Source of the DNA: Bacteroidota bacterium
Lineage (GTDB): Bacteria; Bacteroidota; Bacteroidia; B-17B0; Aurantibacillaceae
Assembly: GCA_018267655.1 (NCBI GenBank)
Contig: JAFDYB010000067.1
Location: forward strand, 1 to 39,822
Length of the DNA stretch: 39,822 bases
Direction of reading: 5' to 3'
The translations under genes were made by a program, and so were the position numbers. Every line of letters starts with the position of its first letter. The first letter of the stretch is position 1. A model generated the notes under the pieces. It had not been told where the DNA came from. It searched no databases and saw nothing but the letters and a program-made list of their open reading frames with translations. Shown piece after piece: positions 25,941 to 33,985 of this stretch.

Positions 25941-28900
25941 TTAATTAGCATTAACAATTAGTATCTGTGAACAATTCTTATCATCAGTAACTGTAACTTT
26001 TATAGAATATGGACCCGTACTTGTAATCTGGATAACATTACCTGCCGTAAAGGAAATTTGCGGATTGTTGGTTCCCCCTGACAAAATAACCCAAGAAAAA
26101 TTATAATTACCTGAACCACCTGATGCAGTTACGTTATTGGTAGTAGTGCTTGGAACAAGAACACTTACTAAATTGATGCTGCAATCCGGTGTCGGGGTAC
26201 AAACCGAATTAATCTGCTTACTCATCACTTTTGGAGTACCTGACACAACTTTAATGCTGTACCTACCCGTGTGAGACTCCAGCTTTGAAGTGTCGTTTCC
26301 AGAAAATTTAAAATGATCATCCACGCAAGGATTATATCTGTAATCTTCAAATCCATCAAAACCTTGTTCTTTAAACCTCGAATTAGCTGCAACGGAAAGA
26401 GCCATCGTTTGATTATATCCGAACGTTGCCGAAGAATAACGTGCCAATGCATCTTTATTTTCTACTTCCTGCCCGAAAACATTGAATTCAGATACCTCAC
26501 TCACATATGTCCAATTGTTAGGATCTTTTTGCCAAGAGCCTGCGTTCAATTTGTAATAAGGAGAATAAGATTCATATACGCCATCTTTACGAATATTTGT
26601 ATTATTATTTACAACCGTTTGGCTTCTCTTGGTTAAGTGAGTATAAGACTTGAGAGCTCGCCATGTACCTTTCGTACCCTTAATGTACGGATTAACCGTA
26701 GATGGTAAAGAAGTATTACTGCTAATGCAGTCGCAATGCGTTTTTCTTGCGTTGGTAAACTCTATGGCAGATGCTTGCAACACATTTTGATAGGAGTTAC
26801 TGGACAATGATGCCAAAGGATCATTTAGAGTGCTTATAGTGGCCATGTCTGTTGTCAGGTTATTTCTTTTTCCTGAACGAATAATCCGTATATCATAATT
26901 ACCACTGACCACACTTCCATCCTTTTTAACTAATTTTATTTGTCCGGGCGATACGGCATCCACCCAAGCAACAAAACTATTCGTGCTAAAAAAATTCTTT
27001 TTACACATCACTTCATCTCCTTCTTTGAAGAGATAAGCGGCTGGAATATTTGCATATCCTCCGGCGAACACAACTAAGTTTTGTTCGAATCCAAGGTTTT
27101 GGTAAGCAGGGCCCATATTATCGTAGTACCACCAAGCCGGATATTTGAAAGTGTAAACTTTATCATTGTAATTGGTAGTTGTCTGTGTCAACAAAACATC
27201 ACCGGTTTCAGAATCGTAAGCAACATTCTTTGTTGAAACAATAGAACCAAGATCCTTAGCAACTGTCTCTTCCAATATACCAAAGCGTTGTACAACTTTC
27301 GTTAAGGTAGCAGAACGGAATCGGGATTTATCTTTAGCAAAACCCGGCCATATACCCGGTATCGGCACTGGATAACCCAATACAGGAATTACGTCGACAT
27401 TTATTTCAATCGTTGTGGACTTGGTTTCAGTCTTCGCTTCTCTAAAATCACCTACCATATCAAAGAACATACCGATATTTTTAGATGAAACAGTTCCATC
27501 TTTATCCACTACTTGACAATCATTCCTTAGTTTAAAACTACCGTTAAGATAATTATCGCTTTTGTACTTGTATTCTACACTTGTAATCGGTGTATTTTGT
27601 GCCTCCTGATAAACTTTTTGGCTTTTTGGTTTACCATGCATATCGTTCAATTCAATTGCAAAACCTTGCGTCGCTGCAAAGTAATCCCTAACATTTATCT
27701 TCAACAAGGAACGTAAACTTCCCGGTCCATCTTTGCCTCTTCTGAATTTGACATTAGTTCTTTTTGTGATGGTAGGAAAGTCTTTTGCGGTGTAAAATTC
27801 GTGTACCACTTTACCCGTTGCGTGGCGTTTAACACCGGTTCTTTGTAAATTTTTTACAGTAACCTGACTATACCCAACGCTTGCACTTGGAAAAAATGAT
27901 TCACCAAATGGCTCTTCTACGTAGGATTCATCATCCGGAACCATCAGTTTTTTTGTGCTGACAAAAATTGGTTGCCTAAAAGAATTTTCATCACCTCCCA
28001 ATTGTGGCTCGTAGGCAGCAACTCCTGATGACTTTCCATCATCTAAGTTGTATGAATATTCCTGGCCATAGGAAGAAATGTCACCATTTCCCACACCAAC
28101 CATATTTTGCCAATCATCTTCCAGAGCTATCTTTTTAACGCGACTACCGCCACCTAATTTATGACCGTCCGGATTGTTTAAGCGAATCCATGATTTTCCA
28201 GCAATAAATCCGCGACCAACAAACCTTGGTGAATTATAAAGAGCGGCATTTGGCCCTGCGACTGCGTCCCTGATGTTTTTGATAAAGGATGCATTGATCA
28301 TTGCTGAAAGTATAGAACCGCTGAGTGTTCCTGAAAAAGAACCATTCGTTGCATCCCAAACCACTTTTGGTAAATGCAATCTACCGAATTGAACGGAAGT
28401 TTTAACAATTGGATTTACCATTGGCAAACCTGAATCATTTAAACTGACATCCTGCAATTGTATCCATCCTAAATTTGAACTTGCATCATATCCGTAACCA
28501 ACAATTTGCCCGTAACCTGAAACATACTCCAAATGAGGTTTACCGCTGGCATCCGTTCGTATATTCATTAAAAAACGGAAATAAATATTTGTTAAGCCTT
28601 TTACATAATCGGCAATGTTGGTATTGTTGTTATGCAGTTTAAAAAATAATTTTCCGTTGGAAGTAGTTCCTATATCTATTGGTGAAGTAGAATTTGTTTG
28701 GTCGACTCCGGTAGTTGTTGGTTTGTAGTCCACTACTTTAAACATTTCACCTGCTTGTTTATTCTGCACGTAGGCATAGTCGTCTGCTTCATAAGATACT
28801 TTAATTGTACCTCCCGATGGAAGATGAATTTCTTTCAAATTCCAAACCGCTGAATAAACATCCTCCACAGTTCGATCCTGTTCAACATAAGGGTAATCAG

Positions 28901-31613
28901 AAGGCGGCAATGGTGCAGAGCCAATAAATGATGAAGCATCTCCAGCACCGGGATAAGTTCGCACCCCAATTGTTGAGGCGTTGTTAGGTTTGTAATTGCC
29001 CCAACGGTCATAAGCTTTTACATTATAATTGGGATTTTCTGCGGATATAGATTCGTGATAGTCGAATGTATATGGGCTTAATCTTGCTTGATTAGAATTC
29101 TGATACGTAAAATATATTTTCTTTAGTGTTAATTTTCCCAGTGTTGTTGACACTTGGTTAGGTAATTTTGTACATAATGCATAAGTATATTCAAAGTGAA
29201 CACGCTTTAACGGTGTTTTTAAATCTCGCTTTGAATACAAACTTATACTGTCTAGTTTCAATTGTCGAATAGAAGGATCTGTACCTCCATTAACATCCAT
29301 TGCACCTAAGGCATCATCTCTGTTCGATTTGTGAAAAACGGCAATGTAATTTTTTGTAATTACAGAATCTAAATAATAAATATCTTTTTCACCATAAATG
29401 ATATTCGCTTTGTCATCTGTGAAGTCTGATTTTAAACCTTCGGTATATGTCGCTGAATCTTTTTCAATAGGAACACGCCATTTGTAATTTGAAATTTTCT
29501 TGTACTTGAATTTTGTATATCCCCCATAATCATTATCACTTGGGCCACGAATATTATCAGCATCAATATAGTCGGGGGTTAAAACTGAGGTTAATAAATA
29601 GGAATGAGCATAAGCAGGTGTTTCTGTATTACTATAGTAATTGTCTATTCCCTTCGGGTTGGACGAAGAGTTGTCGGTATTAGCAAGATATTTTACTAAA
29701 CCCCGATTAGCTGCATTGGCAATATCACTATTGCCCGTATGGCTTGCTATTAATGTACTCCCTACTGAAAATGTAATCTCACGTTGTTTATTATTGTATG
29801 CAGCAACTCCATAAATATATCTTGAGCCATCTGTACCGAGTGTTGTAACTTCCGCAATGTGGTGCGGTTGAGCATTTGAAGAGAGAATATTTGAATAAGA
29901 CGAATCAACAGCAAAGCGGTTATATTCACTTTTTTTGATAAAAGAAATATTCTGTGTTTTTTTATCGCGATTTTTTCTTGTGATTGGCCCTGAAAAAGGA
30001 AACGTTTGATTATACTGATTGACAAAGCCGTTTTTGATGGCGTGATTGAACTTTCCGAAATTAACATCAAAGCGAACAGGATTATCTTGTCCTATTTGAT
30101 TATAAAATGTAGGATCAGAATCCACTGCTTTTTCATTGGCTTCTTTAAAATATACGTTCTCAAAATCATTTCCGTTTCCTTTCGAAGTGCTGATCATGGT
30201 GCTGATAGCTGCATTGTCACTTTTCCATTTGCCGGAATTACTCAACACATCTATTACGGTCACGTTAGTACCAACGTGAACATATCCTCCTAGACCAACT
30301 TCTGCCGTTAAGGCATCATTATCAGTGGTAGTGTAACTTTGGTTATCGAAAACATAACCTACATCTCCTCTAAATGGACGATAGCTTCCGCCAATTCCCT
30401 GACCCGAAACTCCATAAGTATCGAAAGTAAGATTGGTAAGTGGAAGAGCTGGTGTGTTTTCAGTAAATGTTCCATCTTTCTCACGGTTAAAGTCCATTAA
30501 AGCATTATCATTAAATTGACCTTGCTCGGTATATAGATATCCGTATGCAGGATTATTTAAAGTGGTCTGTGCAAGTTGTTGCGCAGAATAAAAACCCGAT
30601 AGCCCCACTTTACCGTGAACACCCCAAAGCTCTCCTCCTAAAGTGAAGCTCCCTGACATGGAAAAATTCTTCATTGGCATGTCTATTTTCGGCGTGTAGG
30701 TTTGCTGACCGAAATTAAATGTTCCACTCGCACCTTGTGAACCTAGAGAACCCGAAGTTTGAGAATAATCTTTGGATTCAGCATCAGTAATAGTAGATTT
30801 TGTATCCGCTCTTTTGTTGCTCCCATTCTTCATATAATCTCCTTTAACCGACATAGAAGCCGAAGTTCCAATAGTCAATTGTTTTAATCCTCCTCTGGAA
30901 TTGAAAGCTGTTCCAATACTTACGCCTAAACTTGTTTCCGTATTTCCTCCACTGCTCATTTTCTTACTAAATCCTAATGAAGGTTGAACAGTTAATCCTT
31001 CATCACTACTGGATGTGAGGCCAAGGCCTGCGTTTAACTTGTTACCTCCTCCAAGTCCTGCACTAATATTTACATTAAAGCTTTTTATTACTGATGGTCC
31101 TGTATAATTATTAAAGTTAAAACCGTATGATCCTCCAAGTCCTAAACCAATTTTATTACTGCCAAACAACTCTATACCCACATTTGCGGCAACTCCCCAT
31201 GTTTTATTTGGTTTCATATTAAAATCCTTTTTCACAACATCCCCTGCAAAATCATCAGGCAAGCCACGCATGTTTCGGTTAATCACCCCCGGATTAATGT
31301 TCCATCCCAATCCAACCCAACTAGCTTCCTGATCAGTATTAACCCCTGAATGATAGGCGATATTAATTGGATAGCCTTCCACATCTAATAGAGGAAGGTT
31401 ATAATTAAAATCTCCGGAGAATAAATCAACCATGTCCGAAGTTCCCACCGGCTCGAAAGACTGCACTTCAGGTTGACTTGGGCCACCCGTTAAGGCAAAA
31501 ACCTGTGTAGGGTAAGACACTTCTACTAACAGAAGTAATGCCAAAAACACAGAAGATAATTTCTGCGCTTTCCGTTTCAGGTATAGCAATTTGCGTTTTT
31601 TAATTTTTATCAT
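25941..31613 (-). CDS. 1890-residue SpvB/Rhs-like secreted shell protein
   Basis: The signal peptide covers residues 1-40 (basic start, then VFLALLLLVEVSYP, cut near VFA). The mature start LTGGPSQPEVQSFEPVG, with DLFSGDFNYNLPLLDVEG and VGLGWNINPGVINRNMRG, is a family found next to or fused with Rhs proteins in Bacteroidota. It recalls the N-terminal part of SpvB/TcaC-type proteins in length and repeat style. A Gly/Ser-rich section at about 120-340 looks like short repeated strands. The end has GFDGFEDY, a conserved Cys/His-Phe patch, HTGRYSIKV and a last Ig/SprB-like domain (SGGSGNYNFSW). No enzyme motif is visible. ATGA overlap with the lipoprotein gene ahead implies coupling. It may be the partner shell for the giant Rhs protein. 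Confidence 0.85.
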   Translation of the reverse strand: MIKIKKRKLLYLKRKAQKLSSVFLALLLLVEVSYPTQVFALTGGPSQPEVQSFEPVGTSDMVDLFSGDFNYNLPLLDVEGYPINIAYHSGVNTDQEASWVGLGWNINPGVINRNMRGLPDDFAGDVVKKDFNMKPNKTWGVAANVGIELFGSNKIGLGLGGSYGFNFNNYTGPSVIKSFNVNISAGLGGGNKLNAGLGLTSSSDEGLTVQPSLGFSKKMSSGGNTETSLGVSIGTAFNSRGGLKQLTIGTSASMSVKGDYMKNGSNKRADTKSTITDAESKDYSQTSGSLGSQGASGTFNFGQQTYTPKIDMPMKNFSMSGSFTLGGELWGVHGKVGLSGFYSAQQLAQTTLNNPAYGYLYTEQGQFNDNALMDFNREKDGTFTENTPALPLTNLTFDTYGVSGQGIGGSYRPFRGDVGYVFDNQSYTTTDNDALTAEVGLGGYVHVGTNVTVIDVLSNSGKWKSDNAAISTMISTSKGNGNDFENVYFKEANEKAVDSDPTFYNQIGQDNPVRFDVNFGKFNHAIKNGFVNQYNQTFPFSGPITRKNRDKKTQNISFIKKSEYNRFAVDSSYSNILSSNAQPHHIAEVTTLGTDGSRYIYGVAAYNNKQREITFSVGSTLIASHTGNSDIANAANRGLVKYLANTDNSSSNPKGIDNYYSNTETPAYAHSYLLTSVLTPDYIDADNIRGPSDNDYGGYTKFKYKKISNYKWRVPIEKDSATYTEGLKSDFTDDKANIIYGEKDIYYLDSVITKNYIAVFHKSNRDDALGAMDVNGGTDPSIRQLKLDSISLYSKRDLKTPLKRVHFEYTYALCTKLPNQVSTTLGKLTLKKIYFTYQNSNQARLSPYTFDYHESISAENPNYNVKAYDRWGNYKPNNASTIGVRTYPGAGDASSFIGSAPLPPSDYPYVEQDRTVEDVYSAVWNLKEIHLPSGGTIKVSYEADDYAYVQNKQAGEMFKVVDYKPTTTGVDQTNSTSPIDIGTTSNGKLFFKLHNNNTNIADYVKGLTNIYFRFLMNIRTDASGKPHLEYVSGYGQIVGYGYDASSNLGWIQLQDVSLNDSGLPMVNPIVKTSVQFGRLHLPKVVWDATNGSFSGTLSGSILSAMINASFIKNIRDAVAGPNAALYNSPRFVGRGFIAGKSWIRLNNPDGHKLGGGSRVKKIALEDDWQNMVGVGNGDISSYGQEYSYNLDDGKSSGVAAYEPQLGGDENSFRQPIFVSTKKLMVPDDESYVEEPFGESFFPSASVGYSQVTVKNLQRTGVKRHATGKVVHEFYTAKDFPTITKRTNVKFRRGKDGPGSLRSLLKINVRDYFAATQGFAIELNDMHGKPKSQKVYQEAQNTPITSVEYKYKSDNYLNGSFKLRNDCQVVDKDGTVSSKNIGMFFDMVGDFREAKTETKSTTIEINVDVIPVLGYPVPIPGIWPGFAKDKSRFRSATLTKVVQRFGILEETVAKDLGSIVSTKNVAYDSETGDVLLTQTTTNYNDKVYTFKYPAWWYYDNMGPAYQNLGFEQNLVVFAGGYANIPAAYLFKEGDEVMCKKNFFSTNSFVAWVDAVSPGQIKLVKKDGSVVSGNYDIRIIRSGKRNNLTTDMATISTLNDPLASLSSNSYQNVLQASAIEFTNARKTHCDCISSNTSLPSTVNPYIKGTKGTWRALKSYTHLTKRSQTVVNNNTNIRKDGVYESYSPYYKLNAGSWQKDPNNWTYVSEVSEFNVFGQEVENKDALARYSSATFGYNQTMALSVAANSRFKEQGFDGFEDYRYNPCVDDHFKFSGNDTSKLESHTGRYSIKVVSGTPKVMSKQINSVCTPTPDCSINLVSVLVPSTTTNNVTASGGSGNYNFSWVILSGGTNNPQISFTAGNVIQITSTGPYSIKVTVTDDKNCSQILIVNAN

Positions 31614-32314
31614 AAGCTGGTTATATTTGGCAGATTAACTAACTGCCCAGTTTTATAAGTAAATTTTACGTATCCCTTTTCTAATAATTTATCATTGTAA
31701 ACGAAGGTAAATCCCTCTTCTGGATTTAGTTTCTTTTTGTCGAAAGCAATTTGAATAGTTGCATATGGAGCCACTTCAAAAATCCTCTCATATTGACAAA
31801 GCCCCGGTTTGATCGTATCTTTCCCTTGAGTAATAAAAATATCATCTTGAACACCAAACGACAGGTATTTAATTCGTTGCTCGTACTCTGCGGGAGAGGT
31901 CAATTTATATTTAAGCAACTCGCCTTCTGCCTCCGGAACTGCTATTCTAAGATTAAAATAAATCATGTCCTTATAATGGTCAGAAGTTTTTTTGAATTTT
32001 TCCAAATCATAGCTTTCTGTTTTTAATTCGAGATACGCTAAATTTTCTTTTGGCATGTAAGATAAATTATATTTTGCCTCTGAAATAGAAAGGGTTTTAT
32101 TTAATTCATTTTGTTCATCCATACACCACCGAATAAATTCACTCACGGAAATGTTTTTTTTCTTTATGTTTTCTCCACTTTCAGTTGAAGAATTTAATAA
32201 TGAACTTTCTGTGGTTGGCACATTTTCTCCGGTTACATCTTGTATCTTTCCCTGACAAGAAACCAAAAGACATAGGATTGAACAAAAAATAGAATATTTG
32301 AAATAATGCCTCAT
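31610..32314 (-). CDS. Lipoprotein of the Rhs operon, family unknown
   Basis: The protein has 234 residues. A lipoprotein signal ends in the lipobox L-V-S-C20, followed by a Ser/Thr/Glu-rich linker. The mature part is mixed alpha/beta with patterns such as EFIRWCMDEQNELNKTL and LAYLELKTESYDLEKF, and ends GQLVNLPNITSL. I do not recognise it. Its ATG shares a base with the TAA of the OmpH-like gene (TAATG), and its TGA overlaps the ATG of the 1890-residue protein. The strict coupling suggests stoichiometric production with both, so it could be an assembly factor or an anchor for the shell. Confidence 0.8.
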   Translation of the reverse strand: MRHYFKYSIFCSILCLLVSCQGKIQDVTGENVPTTESSLLNSSTESGENIKKKNISVSEFIRWCMDEQNELNKTLSISEAKYNLSYMPKENLAYLELKTESYDLEKFKKTSDHYKDMIYFNLRIAVPEAEGELLKYKLTSPAEYEQRIKYLSFGVQDDIFITQGKDTIKPGLCQYERIFEVAPYATIQIAFDKKKLNPEEGFTFVYNDKLLEKGYVKFTYKTGQLVNLPNITSL

Positions 32315-32847
32315 TATTTTCCGGAATATTTATTATTTATAAATTCAATCATCTGTTCGGATATATTGTAATTGTCTTTAGCGAACATTAAACTCCCGTT
32401 TCCATCTGCTCCGAATATAATGTCGTAATTGTTGTTCTTTCCATATTCAATCACATACTGTGTCAAACGTTCTAATATTTGCGCATCGTATTTTTGACTT
32501 AACACAGAATTATCTTCAGAATATTGATTCTTTAGTTTTAAAAACTCATCTCGCTTGTACTCAAATTGAGCCACTAAATCAGCATTAGGTTTCTGATTTT
32601 GTCGATTTAGTTCATTTATCTGTTTAGACATCAATTTAAGATTGAACGATAAACTATCAATTAGTCTTTGCTTAACTTCTGCAACCTGCTTGAATTTATC
32701 CTCTAATTCTTTTTTCATTTGGAAACCATTAAAAACCTTCTTGATTTCAATATATCCTGTTCGGGTTTTGAAATACGAATGATAAACCCAGACAGAGAGT
32801 AGGCTTGTCAGTAAAGAAAGGAATAATATAAAAAATGCGTTCTTCAT
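32314..32847 (-). CDS. OmpH/Skp-family periplasmic chaperone, membrane-anchored
   Basis: The protein has 177 residues. A single hydrophobic helix (residues 4-22) with no clear cleavage site suggests an inner-membrane anchor. After it comes the OmpH pattern: IEIKKVFNGFQMKKELEDKF at the start, a long coiled coil with heptad-like charge (residues about 55-120), then ISEQMIEFINNKY at the end preceded by YDIIFGADGNGSLMFAKD. Skp/OmpH trimers hold unfolded outer-membrane proteins in the periplasm. Here it lies inside an operon with an outer-membrane barrel and very large exported proteins, so it is probably a dedicated chaperone rather than the general one. It lies 13 bp after the gene ahead. Confidence 0.9.
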   Translation of the reverse strand: MKNAFFILFLSLLTSLLSVWVYHSYFKTRTGYIEIKKVFNGFQMKKELEDKFKQVAEVKQRLIDSLSFNLKLMSKQINELNRQNQKPNADLVAQFEYKRDEFLKLKNQYSEDNSVLSQKYDAQILERLTQYVIEYGKNNNYDIIFGADGNGSLMFAKDNYNISEQMIEFINNKYSGK

Positions 32848-32860
32848 ACCTATGATAACA

Positions 32861-33982
32861 TTAAGGCAAGAATATTTTTAAATAAAACGATTCGTTTTTT
32901 TCATTTTTAATTACCAATGTATAAAGCCCACTCTTTAATTTCTTGGCATCCAAATCCATTTCAAAGCGGTTATCCCCAGCAGATTTAATTTTTGTCAAAT
33001 CTTGTTTTTCTCCCTTCGTGAGTTCTTTATCTTTTAGAATTTCAATTTCTATTTGCTGTGATTTTGAATCAAGAAGGGTAAACTTTAATTGTCCTTGTGA
33101 TTTATATTCCTCCGAAAATTTGAAAAACACTTTACCATTGTATGCAGTGTAGTATGAACCGTCTAATTCACTTTTTACAGCAACATATTTCATACTTTTG
33201 AGCTCATTAATGGCTTTGGTATTGAATACCCAAGCTTCAGTTTTATTAATAACCACACCATCACCAACTTTTTGAACCTGCCAAGCATATTTAGTTCCGT
33301 CCTTTAGTTCTTTGGCATCATAAGGATATTGAACCTGATGTACTTTTACATAATTTTTAACCATAGCTGGCGTGTTAATTGTAATCGCTTCTTCAGCGGA
33401 CTGATCCTTTTTCATCTCAGAAACTATCATTCTATAAAACTCTCCCTGATTTAAAATTGTAAATGGTTCACTGTGCGCCCAGGATAATATTGGGTTCTTT
33501 GTTTCTACGGTATCATTGTCCAATGGATTAACCAAGTATAAATACTGATTAAAATCTGCCTCTAATTCATCACAAAAATCATCAATCTTATCTGCTCCGC
33601 CCTCGATAATAATAGAGCTACATATTTTATAACGACCGCTCGTCAAATTATGAGTTGTTTTAAGATAACTGCCTTGGGATGAACTTGAATACTCGGCACT
33701 CGCTACTCTTCGATCACCAGTCGTACCTGAGTTTAATCCTTTGTTCAGTTTAAATGGCTGTGATTTAACTGTAAGAATTATGGCATTTGTTGAACTATAT
33801 AATTGAGTTATTATTTGAACCTGCTTTTCATTTTCATTATTCATGATCCCAACATTTAAAAGGGCTTCGGGGGTTATGTTAAATGGTTGAACAGAAATAT
33901 TTACAATGCTCACCTGCGCGCTGATACTAAACTGAGTTAGTAAAAGAAGAAGTAAAGCTCTAAATAACACTCGAATGTTCAT
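32861..33982 (-). CDS. Secreted protein with Ig/fibronectin-like domains
   Basis: The protein has 373 residues. The signal peptide is residues 1-22 (RALLLLLLTQFSISAQ). The first half is beta-rich (VSIVNISVQPFNITPEALLNVGI). Residues about 155-260 read as a fibronectin-III-like domain: YLVNPLDNDTVETKNPILSW, EFYRMIVSEM, KYAWQVQKVGDG and AWVFNT. The last 100 residues form another strand-rich domain ending LYTLVIKNEKNESFYLKIFLP. No catalytic motif is visible. Only 3 bp separate it from the barrel gene upstream and 13 bp from the OmpH-like gene, so it is likely part of the outer-membrane assembly. It may be a periplasmic or surface adaptor. Confidence 0.8.
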   Translation of the reverse strand: MNIRVLFRALLLLLLTQFSISAQVSIVNISVQPFNITPEALLNVGIMNNENEKQVQIITQLYSSTNAIILTVKSQPFKLNKGLNSGTTGDRRVASAEYSSSSQGSYLKTTHNLTSGRYKICSSIIIEGGADKIDDFCDELEADFNQYLYLVNPLDNDTVETKNPILSWAHSEPFTILNQGEFYRMIVSEMKKDQSAEEAITINTPAMVKNYVKVHQVQYPYDAKELKDGTKYAWQVQKVGDGVVINKTEAWVFNTKAINELKSMKYVAVKSELDGSYYTAYNGKVFFKFSEEYKSQGQLKFTLLDSKSQQIEIEILKDKELTKGEKQDLTKIKSAGDNRFEMDLDAKKLKSGLYTLVIKNEKNESFYLKIFLP

Positions 33983-33985
33983 AAG

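Noticed and set aside
24458..31613. The 1890-aa and 499-aa proteins as one frameshifted gene
   Set aside because: The second has its own signal peptide and start after the first stop, and the first ends after a complete Ig-like domain; two genes fit better.
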